From contig UQSK01000013.1 of the NCBI GenBank assembly GCA_900543605.1, positions 1 to 37,643 on the forward strand: a stretch of 37,643 bases of DNA. Reading direction: 5' to 3'. The notes under the pieces were generated by a model. It made no database searches and was not told the DNA's origin. It was given only the letters and a program-made list of their open reading frames with translations. Source of the stretch: an uncultured Collinsella sp. (lineage in GTDB: Bacteria > Actinomycetota > Coriobacteriia > Coriobacteriales > Coriobacteriaceae). The stretch's first letter is position 1; every line of letters begins with the position of its first letter. The translations under genes were made by a program, and so were the position numbers. Positions 15,648-22,521 of the stretch are shown in pieces.

Positions 15648-17030
15648 GAGCTCCGCGCTTTCGGCTCCGTTGATATGGAGGTCGCGCTCGTAGAAGGCGG
15701 TGAGGGCGCGGATGGCGTACATCACGTCGCGTACGCCGCCGGTCTCGTAGCTTGAGTGCATGGCCAGCTGCGGCAGGCCCACGTCCACGGCATGCATGCT
15801 CGCCTGCATATTGGACAGGTTGCCGAGTGTGGAGCCTCCGGCCATATCACTCTTGTTGGCGAAGGCCTGTGTGGGTACGTCGGCGTCATCACAGATGGCC
15901 TGGAACACCGCGCGGCTAAAGGCATCGGTGCAGTAGTGCTGGTTGGCGGCTTCCTTAATGACAATGCCGCCGTTGAGCACAACCTGATTGCGAGCATCGC
16001 ACTTCTCGGCGTGGTTGGGGTGCACGGCATGCGCGTTGTCGCAGCTCACAAGCATCGATGCGGCAAGTGCGCGATGGTACGACTCGTCGTCAAAGCCCAG
16101 CGATCCGTTGATGCGGCGCAGCGCGTCGGCCAAGAACGTCGACATGGCGCCCTGCTTGGTCTCGGAGCCAACCTCCTCGTTATCAAAGCAGCAAAAGACC
16201 GAGATGTCATGCGCATTCTCGGCACCCAAAAATGCCTGCAGCGAGGTGTAGGCGCAGGCCAGGTCGTCGAGCTTGGGCGTCGAGATAAACTCGTCGGCCC
16301 AGCCCCAAATGCGCGCATCCTGACGATTGACCAGGAACAGATCGCGACCTAGGATCTGCTCGGGTTCAACGTCCAGTTCGTCAGCGATCAGTACGTCAAA
16401 ATCTCCCTGTTTAAGCTCGCCGGCGCTGATGAGCGGGCACAGGTCGACGGCTCGGTTGGGAGCAAAGCCCTCGTTAACGCCGCGGTTCATGTGGATGGCA
16501 AGGCTCGGGATAATAGCGACCTCGCGCTCGGTGGCAAGCAGGCGGCTCTCAATACGGTCGCCCTCGCGCACCAGCACACGTCCGGCCAGCGCCAGCGGGC
16601 GGTCGAACCAGGTGTAGTCGATCATGCCGCCGTAGGCCTCGGTGTTCAGGCGCAGCGTCTCGCCTGCGCCATCGAGCTCGGGCACGGCCTTGACCTTAAA
16701 CGTCGGCGAATCGCTGTGCGACGCCGTGAGCTGAAAATGATAGTCACCGGCGACGCCGTCCTCGCCCCACGTCGCGGCCAGGTCCTCGCCCACCTTAAAG
16801 GCAACAACGCTCGAGGTGTTGCGCTGCGTGTAATAACGCCCGCCCGGTTCGATGTCCCACGCCGCATTCTCGGGCAGGTAGGTAAAGCCCGCCTCGTCGA
16901 GCTCGGCCATAATGGTCGCCGCCGTATGGAACATACTGGGGCATGCCTCGATAAAGTCGATAAGGTCGTTGGCGGCCTCGATATCATCGGCCGTCATATG
17001 CGCGCGCTCGGGCGTTTCCTGATCCGTCAT
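15645..17030 (-). CDS. M18 family aminopeptidase
   Basis: The 461-residue metallopeptidase has TASHSDSPTFKVK (first zinc ligand His105), DDLACAYTSL (bridging Asp), FDNEEVGSET (catalytic and ligand Glu), DNAHAVHPN, GGSTLGNL and a final MHSSYE with the last ligand His. This matches the dodecameric M18 family (ApeB-like), which removes N-terminal, often acidic, residues from peptides in the cytoplasm. The frame is open further upstream, but ATG 17030 has AGGGGAG at 3 nt and starts MTDQETPERAHMTADD, as expected for the family. Its stop codon lies within a dispersed repeat, and a strong terminator follows. Confidence 0.92.
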   Translation of the reverse strand: MTDQETPERAHMTADDIEAANDLIDFIEACPSMFHTAATIMAELDEAGFTYLPENAAWDIEPGGRYYTQRNTSSVVAFKVGEDLAATWGEDGVAGDYHFQLTASHSDSPTFKVKAVPELDGAGETLRLNTEAYGGMIDYTWFDRPLALAGRVLVREGDRIESRLLATEREVAIIPSLAIHMNRGVNEGFAPNRAVDLCPLISAGELKQGDFDVLIADELDVEPEQILGRDLFLVNRQDARIWGWADEFISTPKLDDLACAYTSLQAFLGAENAHDISVFCCFDNEEVGSETKQGAMSTFLADALRRINGSLGFDDESYHRALAASMLVSCDNAHAVHPNHAEKCDARNQVVLNGGIVIKEAANQHYCTDAFSRAVFQAICDDADVPTQAFANKSDMAGGSTLGNLSNMQASMHAVDVGLPQLAMHSSYETGGVRDVMYAIRALTAFYERDLHINGAESAEL

Positions 17031-17191
17031 ACTCTCCCCTTTCGCTGGGTTGATGGTCCCCTCCAGCATACCCCGCCACGCCAGCGCCGCACTCTTCATT
17101 CCGTGCTTAATTCCGCGCCACTCACCAAGTTGAGCCATCATGCCCGCGCTCCTTTTGCGACAATTGCGCTAACAGGACGAGAGGAGCCGTC

Positions 17192-18277
17192 ATGAAGCCA
17201 CGTAACATTGCCATCACCTGCGGTGTCGCGGGAGTCGCCGTCGGCCTTGCCGCTGCCACCGGTATCGTTTATCACAAGCAAATCAAGTCCGCCGCGTCGC
17301 TCAAACGCTTGACCGGCTACGCGGATGGCTATGACCTGTACGCAATCGACATCGCCTACGACTACGATCTCGATCGCATCATCGCCGCTGGCGTGCGCGA
17401 CGACCAGGCCTACATCGATGCCGTGGTGGCGCAGGTGCTGCCCGGTGTGCCGGCACATGTCCAGGCGCCCCAGTTTGCCTGCAGCGCTTTTGTCGCCGTA
17501 GATGCCGAAGGCCGCGTGCGCACCGGTCGCAATTACGACTTTAAGGACGACACCTCGGCGCTGCTGGTGCGCAATCACCCACGCGGCGGCTATGCTTCCA
17601 TCGGGCTTGCCGCCCTTAACAACCTGGGCGATAACACTCCGCTTGACTCCGTCGCCGGACGCGCCGCGGCACTCATGGGCCCGTTTGCCCAGCTCGACGG
17701 TGTTAACGAATGCGGCGTGTCCATTGCCGTACTCACCCTGGATTCCAAGCCCTGTGACCAGGACACGCAACGCCCCGTCATCAATACCTCGCTCGCCATC
17801 CGTCTGGTGCTCGACCGTGCCGCCACCACGCAAGAAGCTGTCGACCTGCTTTCCGCCTACGACATGCACGCCATGGCAGGACGCGATTACCACTTCTTTA
17901 TCAACGACGCCGCCGGTGACGCGCACGTAGTAGAGTGGGATCCGCGCGATCCGGACCGTGCTTTCAAAGCGACTCCCGTACGCCAGGTTACGAATTTCTA
18001 CGCCTGCTATGGCGACGAAGTGCTGCCCAACCAAAAGAATGGCGAGCTGGGCCATGGCAAAGAGCGCGCCGTCGCAATCGCCGATGTCCTTGACGCCCAT
18101 GTCGGTGCCCAGGACGAAACGATTGTCTGGGAAGCCCTGCGCGCCGCAGCGCAAGAACCCAATCCGGAAGACATCACCAGCAATACGCAATGGTCGGTCG
18201 TCTTTGACAACACCGAGCCCGCCGCCGCTATTACGCTGCGCCGCCACTGGGGCGACGTCGACGCCTTCGCACTGTAA
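17192..18277 (+). CDS. Membrane-anchored Ntn-type amide hydrolase (choloylglycine hydrolase/C45-like)
   Basis: The 361-residue protein has an N-terminal hydrophobic segment (residues 8-27, ITCGVAGVAVGLAAATGIV) followed by about 70 residues and then FACSAFVAVDAEGRVRTGRNYDF, with likely nucleophile Cys97 and the GRNYDF motif of linear amide C-N hydrolases. GVNECGVSIAVLTLD and a late FYACYGDE fit the fold. In this group the chain is cut autocatalytically to free the Cys. Because the Cys is internal and an anchor precedes it, this is not a canonical bile salt hydrolase, in which Cys is residue 2. GAGGAG lies 5 nt before the ATG. Substrate unknown. It is divergent from the M18 gene. Confidence 0.78.
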   Translation: MKPRNIAITCGVAGVAVGLAAATGIVYHKQIKSAASLKRLTGYADGYDLYAIDIAYDYDLDRIIAAGVRDDQAYIDAVVAQVLPGVPAHVQAPQFACSAFVAVDAEGRVRTGRNYDFKDDTSALLVRNHPRGGYASIGLAALNNLGDNTPLDSVAGRAAALMGPFAQLDGVNECGVSIAVLTLDSKPCDQDTQRPVINTSLAIRLVLDRAATTQEAVDLLSAYDMHAMAGRDYHFFINDAAGDAHVVEWDPRDPDRAFKATPVRQVTNFYACYGDEVLPNQKNGELGHGKERAVAIADVLDAHVGAQDETIVWEALRAAAQEPNPEDITSNTQWSVVFDNTEPAAAITLRRHWGDVDAFAL

Positions 18278-18346
18278 GGAGCCAGGCCCGTCGGCCTTAC
18301 GCTCGCCTGACGTTGTTTACATTTCCATACGCTTGAGCTAACACGT

Positions 18347-18397
18347 TTTACCCCGTATCAACAGTGTGCGGGGGTAAACTTATGCGCATGTTATAAC
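18347..18397 (+). promoter_or_regulatory. Hairpin and -10-like box upstream of pfkA
   Basis: TTTACCCC (18347-18354) pairs with GGGGTAAA (18371-18378). TATAAC at 18392-18397 resembles a -10 box and lies 19 nt before the pfkA ATG. The role of the hairpin is unclear. Confidence 0.35.
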
Positions 18398-18416
18398 TTG
18401 CCCGGAAGGATTCATC

Positions 18417-19496
18417 ATGCTTAGGATCGGTCTTCTTACCAGTGGCGGCGACTGCCAGGCGCTCAACGCCACTATGCGCGGCATCGTCAAAACGCTTATG
18501 ACCAACAGCGAAGAGCCTATCGAGATCTATGGTTTTGAGGACGGCTACCAGGGCCTTATCTACAGCAGATTCCGTGTCATGACTCCCGCCGATTTTAGCG
18601 GCATCCTCACCCGCGGCGGCACCATCCTGGGCACGAGCCGTACGCCGTTCAAGCGCCTGGACACTCCCGAGGCCGACGGCGTCGAGAAGGTGCCGGCGAT
18701 GGTCCACACCTATCATAAGCTGCAGCTCGACTGCCTGTTTATGCTGGGCGGCAACGGCTCCACCAAGACCGCCAACCGCCTGCGCGAAGAGGGCCTCAAC
18801 GTTATCGCCCTGCCCAAGACCATCGATAACGACACCTGGGGCACCGAGTTGACGTTTGGCTTTACGAGCGCCATCGACGTCGCTACCAAGTGCATCGACG
18901 ACATCCACACCACCGCTTCGAGCCATGGGCGCGTGTTCGTTATCGAGATCATGGGTCACAAGGTTGGCTGGATTCCGCTGTATGCTGGCGTCGCGGGCGG
19001 CGCAGATGTCATCTTGATTCCCGAGATCCCCTACGACATGGATAACGTCATCAAGACCATCGAGCATCGCATGGAGACCGGCAGCCGCTTTACCATCGTG
19101 GCCGTCGCCGAGGGCGCTATCTCCAAGGAGGACGCGGCGCTGTCCAAGAAGGAGTACAAGAAGAAGCTCGCCGAGCGCACGAGCCCGTCAATCGTGTACG
19201 ACATCGCCAAGGAGATCGAAGCCAAGACCGGTCGCGAGACCCGCGTCGCCATCCCCGGCCACACGCAGCGCGGCGGTCAGCCCGACGCCCAGGACCGCAT
19301 CTTTGCGACCCAGTGCGGCGTCGAGGCAGCGCTCGGCTGCCTGCGCGGCGAGTTTGGCTACATGATTGCCCTGCGTGACGGCAAGATGTGCCACATGCCG
19401 CTCGAGGAGGTCGCCGGCAAGCTCAAGTATGTCGATCCCCAGAGCGACCTGGTACGCGAGGCCAAGGCGTTGGGCATCAGCTTCGGCGACGAATAG
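18417..19496 (+). CDS. pfkA: 6-phosphofructokinase
   Basis: The 359-residue enzyme has IGLLTSGGDCQALNATMRG at the N-terminus, RGGTILGTSR (67-75), LGGNGSTK (110-117) and LPKTIDND (132-139), MGHKVGW and PGHTQRGG. It phosphorylates fructose 6-phosphate in glycolysis. Key positions are Gly114 (equivalent to E. coli 104) and Lys134 (equivalent to 124). Gly with Lys is the pattern of the actinobacterial mixed-substrate group, which uses ATP, whereas pyrophosphate enzymes carry Asp at the first position. GGAAGGA lies 6 nt before the ATG. A large nested palindrome begins 24 nt after the stop codon. Confidence 0.93.
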   Translation: MLRIGLLTSGGDCQALNATMRGIVKTLMTNSEEPIEIYGFEDGYQGLIYSRFRVMTPADFSGILTRGGTILGTSRTPFKRLDTPEADGVEKVPAMVHTYHKLQLDCLFMLGGNGSTKTANRLREEGLNVIALPKTIDNDTWGTELTFGFTSAIDVATKCIDDIHTTASSHGRVFVIEIMGHKVGWIPLYAGVAGGADVILIPEIPYDMDNVIKTIEHRMETGSRFTIVAVAEGAISKEDAALSKKEYKKKLAERTSPSIVYDIAKEIEAKTGRETRVAIPGHTQRGGQPDAQDRIFATQCGVEAALGCLRGEFGYMIALRDGKMCHMPLEEVAGKLKYVDPQSDLVREAKALGISFGDE

Positions 19497-19519
19497 CCCC
19501 GGCTGGAACTGCTCCCATC

Positions 19520-19640
19520 GGAGGCCCCAGGGCTTACCTCCCAAATCGTCCTCGGACATGTCAGGACCCCGCTGCGCGCTTCGCGCGGCGGGGTCCTTCC
19601 GTCCTGCGGAAAGATTTGGGAGGTAAGCCCTGGGGCCTCC
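19520..19640 (+). repeat. Nested palindrome family, copy 2 (downstream of pfkA)
   Basis: Outer arms 19520-19547 and 19613-19640 pair perfectly over 28 bp. Inside are GTCCTC, a 4-bp stem GGAC/GTCC, ATG, an inner hairpin 19563-19597 with 10-bp arms, and TGCGGA. The order is sense with respect to pfkA. No gene lies in 19497-20182; this element, the repeat block, and hairpins fill it. Confidence 0.92.
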
Positions 19641-19682
19641 TACGGTAACTAGGGAGACCGAGGCTATTTGTCTTCTTGCTGC

Positions 19683-20052
19683 GGGTGCCTGGGGTAGGAT
19701 GCGGCGTGCATTTTTGGGAGTATTCAGCAGCCGAGGGTGCCTGCATACTGGATTTTGGGCGAAAGGCAGGCACCATGGGCCGCGTTCTGTAAAAAATGGC
19801 CAGCTCTTGAGGCATTGGGGGTCCAGGACCAGGGCATTCAGCGCGGTTTTGTGCACCCGTTCCCGCGCCCGCGGACTCCGGGATGCTGAATACTCCGAAA
19901 TTTGCACGGCGCCCCTGGGTTACCCGTAGGCAAAAAGCAATCGCCCCGCCGAAATATGCAATCGGCAGGACGGTTTATGCAATTTAGTGGCTGTGGGCGC
20001 GTCGGTGGCTCGCTACAGCTTGAATCCCAGAACGGGTTACTCGGCGCTCTTA
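19683..20052. repeat. Duplicated ~365-bp non-coding block, copy 1
   Basis: This block is strongly similar to 22158-22521. Its core is bounded by a perfect 13-bp inverted repeat, GGAGTATTCAGCA (19717-19729) and its complement (19884-19896). Inside, GGTGCCTGC pairs with GCAGGCACC. A second hairpin near 19941-19973 (CCCCGCCGA with a TCGGC arm) follows. Open frames in it differ between copies, so I regard it as non-coding. Confidence 0.85.
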
Positions 20053-20070
20053 AAAGCGCCGAGTAACCCG
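20033..20070. terminator. 16-bp perfect hairpin at the end of repeat copy 1
   Basis: Arms 20033-20048 and 20055-20070 pair perfectly over 16 bp (CGGGTTACTCGGCGCT) with loop CTTAAA. The left arm contains TTACTCGGCGCT, identical to the last codons and stop of the permease gene at 22509 in repeat copy 2. It may act as a terminator. Confidence 0.6.
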
Positions 20071-20102
20071 CCAAAAAGGGACAGGTTCATCTTTGGCAGG
20101 TT
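20071..20102. repeat. AAAACCTGCC repeat, copy c (reverse orientation)
   Basis: CCAAAAAGGGACAGGTT and TTTGGCAGGTTA reproduce the reverse complement of the family core, followed by AATCTGGGCAAACGCCGG, the flank also seen near copies b and e. It lies 81 nt past the stop of the 20183-20503 gene. Confidence 0.8.
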
Positions 20103-20182
20103 AATCTGGGCAAACGCCGGACAACCATTAGGTGGCCCGGCGTTTGCCCCGCTTTGCTGGGAATGTCTGTCGTTCAGTGCTC

Positions 20183-20503
20183 TTACTGGCCAGTCCAGTG
20201 TTGCGCATAGCTTTTAATGTCTTCGGTAAAACCATCAAGATCGTCGAGGGTAATCACGCTGTCGATAAGCAAATTAGCTATCTCACGGTGCATTGTACTG
20301 CGGCGAAGGTCGTTCACCAGCACTCCTGAGGACAGCTTATCCCTATTGATACGCTCTTCTAGTGCCCAAAATCTACTGGACGCTTCGCTGTCGCCGTTCA
20401 GCATCTCAACGTACTGGCCGATGAGCTTTTCCATATAACGTTCTTGCCATTGGGGAAGCATTTTCTTAAACAGCTTCCAGTCGCTTTCGGCTACGTCGCG
20501 CAT
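20183..20503 (-). CDS. Conserved protein of unknown function (106 aa)
   Basis: The 106-residue protein is soluble, helical and rich in charged residues: MRDVAESDWKLFKKMLPQWQ, then ERYMEKLIGQYVEML and FWALEERINRDK, with VNDLRRSTM in the middle. It resembles a small protein family seen in many gut Gram-positives, sometimes labelled multidrug transporter without membrane helices to justify it. GGAGGAC lies 3-4 nt before the ATG. It stands alone between repeat-filled gaps. I cannot assign a function. Confidence 0.72.
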   Translation of the reverse strand: MRDVAESDWKLFKKMLPQWQERYMEKLIGQYVEMLNGDSEASSRFWALEERINRDKLSSGVLVNDLRRSTMHREIANLLIDSVITLDDLDGFTEDIKSYAQHWTGQ

Positions 20504-20628
20504 ATGTCCTCCGCTCGCTAAACGGGCTTTTCCATTTGCCTTTCATTCTATTTGGTTTTCGTTCGCGGGCGTAGATGAGAGGCTCTCTTTAGCCTTCGAG
20601 ATTGGGCCTGAATGGGTCGTATGCCACA

Positions 20629-20776
20629 AAACGGGCCTATCTACTACGTTTAATTGGATACCCTCAACCATGCCGGGAAAACGAAAAATAAAACCGCAGG
20701 TAGAAGGCCTGTCGATTTTCGAAAAAGGCGGTCATGGTTGGCCCCATCGAGTTAAACGTAGTAAATAGGCCCTTTT
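20629..20776. repeat. Imperfect palindromic element (~148 bp, MITE-like)
   Basis: The two ends are inverted repeats: GGGCCTATCTACTACGTTTAA from 20633 is matched by the complement ending at 20772 with one mismatch. Similarity continues inward with differences to a shared CAACCATG and CGAAAA. No reading frame and no clear target-site duplication are visible. The rest of 20504-20952 holds hairpin copy B (20835-20903) and otherwise nothing I can support. Confidence 0.7.
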
Positions 20777-20834
20777 CTTGGCGCGCGGTCAGCTCAATGC
20801 TAATCTCCGTGCCGGAACTGACCCAGTTGTTTGT

Positions 20835-20903
20835 AAGTTGCGGTGATATACGGACTGTTTGGCGCTTTGGAGTCTCAAAACAGTCCCTATATCACCGCAA
20901 CTT
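20835..20903. repeat. 69-bp hairpin repeat, GTTGCGGTG family, copy B
   Basis: Arms 20835-20860 and 20878-20903 pair at 25 of 26 positions with a 17-nt loop; the arm starts AAGTTGCGGTGATATA. It lies 50 nt past the XRE gene stop. Confidence 0.88.
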
Positions 20904-20952
20904 GGAAGGGACGGGCGGTGTCGGATGAGTGGCGCTGGCGGGTTAGGGCGGT

Positions 20953-21873
20953 TTAGGCCTGTTTGCGGTGCTTCCATTGTTTGCGGCACCAGTGCATAAG
21001 CGCTTTTACGATGGGAATCGTGATGAGGATGACCCATGCGGGATGGGGCTGTCCCAGGCAGAGCCACATGTAGAGGAACCAAGTTATGGCAGCTGCCGGG
21101 TAGACGGCGTCGACAAGCTTTGACAGATGACGTCGGTCGATGAAATCGCCAAGCGCGTAGTAGACGGGAATCAAAAAGACGAGGAAAAGTCCCGTAGTCC
21201 ACACGCCGCAAATAATGCCGAGCGCCAGATAGGCGAGGGCGACAAGCACGGGGAAGGGGAACTTATTCCACGCGCGACCGAGCTTGGTGTGGAAATGCTT
21301 GCCATGATGGTCGAGCTTGTCGCGCGCCTCTTTCCAGCTGGAGAATTGTTCGCCGTCGATAACCACGGTGCCATCGGCATTGGTGTGCACGCTGTGCCCG
21401 TCGTCCTCTAGCGTGTCAATATGTACGCCGCCCGGCCCCACGTGCACCTCTTCACCCTTGCGGTCGTTGGTCACATGGATGCCGCTCCAGCCAACATGGA
21501 CTTCCTCGCCTTTATTGGGATCAATGACGTGGATGCCGCGCGCGAGGGAAATATCGACAAGTGGTTTGTCGCCGCAATCGGCGTGCTCAGTAGAAGCCCC
21601 AGCCTCGTCAGCCACATCCGCCGTCTCGGTGTCGGCACTGCCGTCCTCAAGGTCGTCGGCATCGCTAGCCGCTTCCCCATACAACAGCTCGTCCAACGAC
21701 ACGCCATACAGTGCGGCGAGCGCAATAAGGTTATCGGTATCGGGCGAGGATTCGCTGCGTTCCCATTTGCTGACAGCCTGGCGGCTTACGCCCAACTGGG
21801 CAGCAAGAGCCTCCTGGGAAAGACCGGCAGCTTTGCGGCGATCGACGAGGCGCTGTGCCATCGCAAGATCCAT
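20953..21873 (-). CDS. XRE-family regulator with C-terminal membrane domain
   Basis: The 306-residue protein has an N-terminal helix-turn-helix (LVDRRKAAGLSQEALAAQLG, then VSRQAVSKWERSESSPDTDN) typical of Xre regulators, an acidic linker, two copies of a KGEEVHVGxxGxH motif near residues 105-145, a soluble segment ending WKEARDKLDHHGKHF, and three or four membrane helices (VLVALAYLALGIICGVW onwards). It would be a membrane-bound DNA-binding protein, as in sensors of envelope stress. I chose ATG 21873 because AAAGGA lies 6 nt upstream; the frame extends to 21888. Its target may be the palindrome TGTCAT/ATGACA at 22005-22019, or the adjacent ABC genes; both are guesses. Confidence 0.85.
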   Translation of the reverse strand: MDLAMAQRLVDRRKAAGLSQEALAAQLGVSRQAVSKWERSESSPDTDNLIALAALYGVSLDELLYGEAASDADDLEDGSADTETADVADEAGASTEHADCGDKPLVDISLARGIHVIDPNKGEEVHVGWSGIHVTNDRKGEEVHVGPGGVHIDTLEDDGHSVHTNADGTVVIDGEQFSSWKEARDKLDHHGKHFHTKLGRAWNKFPFPVLVALAYLALGIICGVWTTGLFLVFLIPVYYALGDFIDRRHLSKLVDAVYPAAAITWFLYMWLCLGQPHPAWVILITIPIVKALMHWCRKQWKHRKQA

Positions 21874-22004
21874 AGCAGTTCCTTTCATGTGGCGACCGTA
21901 ATCGAATGAGCCGAGTATGCCGAGAACAACCGATAGCGACCACCATTTCTAGTTAGAATCTGCCCCAACCCTACCGCAACTACAAGTAGCAACCCCTAAT
22001 GGCC

Positions 22005-22019
22005 TGTCATTTCATGACA
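22005..22019. promoter_or_regulatory. Palindrome upstream of the XRE gene
   Basis: TGTCAT-TTC-ATGACA is a perfect 6-bp palindrome about 130 nt upstream of the XRE start, with a further GTCA half-site just beyond. It is a possible regulator-binding site. Confidence 0.35.
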
Positions 22020-22058
22020 AATGTCAGTGCGCACAACAGCCAAGAGCTCTCTCAATAT

Positions 22059-22123
22059 GTTGCGTTGGAATAGTTTCTGTTTGGCATAGCAGAGCCATAA
22101 AACAGGAACTATTCCACCGCAAC
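22059..22123. repeat. 65-bp hairpin repeat, GTTGCGGTG family, copy C
   Basis: Arms 22059-22082 and 22100-22123 pair at 22 of 24 positions; one of the two differences is a G-T wobble. The sequence reads GTTGCGTTGGAATAG on the left and gives GTTGCGGTGGAATAG on the right. The loop TGGC...GCCA adds a short stem. Confidence 0.85.
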
Positions 22124-22157
22124 TTACTATCAGGCCACGCGCCCGCAGAGTAGCTAC

Positions 22158-22521
22158 AGGTGCCTAGGGTGGGGTGTGGCGTGCATTTTTGGGAGTATTC
22201 AGCAGCCGAGGGTGCCTGCATACTGGATTTTGGGCGAGAGACAGGCGCCGCGGGCCGCATTCTGCAAAAAAATGAGCGGTCCTCGAGGCGCCGGAGCTCA
22301 AAGTCAGGCTTTCAATGCGCTTTTGTGCGCCCGCTCCCGCACCCGCGGGCTCCGGGATGCTGAATACTCCGGAATTTGCACGTCGCCCCCTGGGGTACCC
22401 GCGGGCAAAAAGCAACCACCCCGCCGAAATATGCAATCGGCGGGGCGGTTTATGCAAAAATGCGGTTGTGGTACATTACAGCTCGCTACAGCTTGAATCC
22501 CAGGCAGGTTACTCGGCGCTT
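22158..22521. repeat. Duplicated ~365-bp non-coding block, copy 2
   Basis: Similar to 19683-20052 along its length. The 13-bp inverted repeat is at 22192-22204 and 22358-22370; the inner stem is kept with a T-to-C change that leaves a G-U pair (GGTGCCTG with CAGGCGCC). CCCCGCCGA/TCGGCGGGG forms a perfect 9-bp hairpin at about 22421-22447. The block runs into the last codons of the permease gene (stop at 22509). Together with hairpin copy C it fills the 21874-22508 gap. Confidence 0.85.

Noticed and set aside
17138..18247. 369-residue minus-strand open frame
   Set aside because: It is antisense to the Ntn hydrolase gene with composition expected from GC-rich codon bias; no recognisable domain.
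17192..18277. Bile salt hydrolase
   Set aside because: The nucleophile is at residue 97 after a membrane anchor; canonical enzymes have Cys at position 2.
22164..22457. Similar minus-strand frames in both copies of the duplicated block (shared QNPVCRHPRLLNTPKNAR)
   Set aside because: The shared residues follow from near-identical DNA; frames start and end differently, and other frames are conserved equally well, so coding is not supported.
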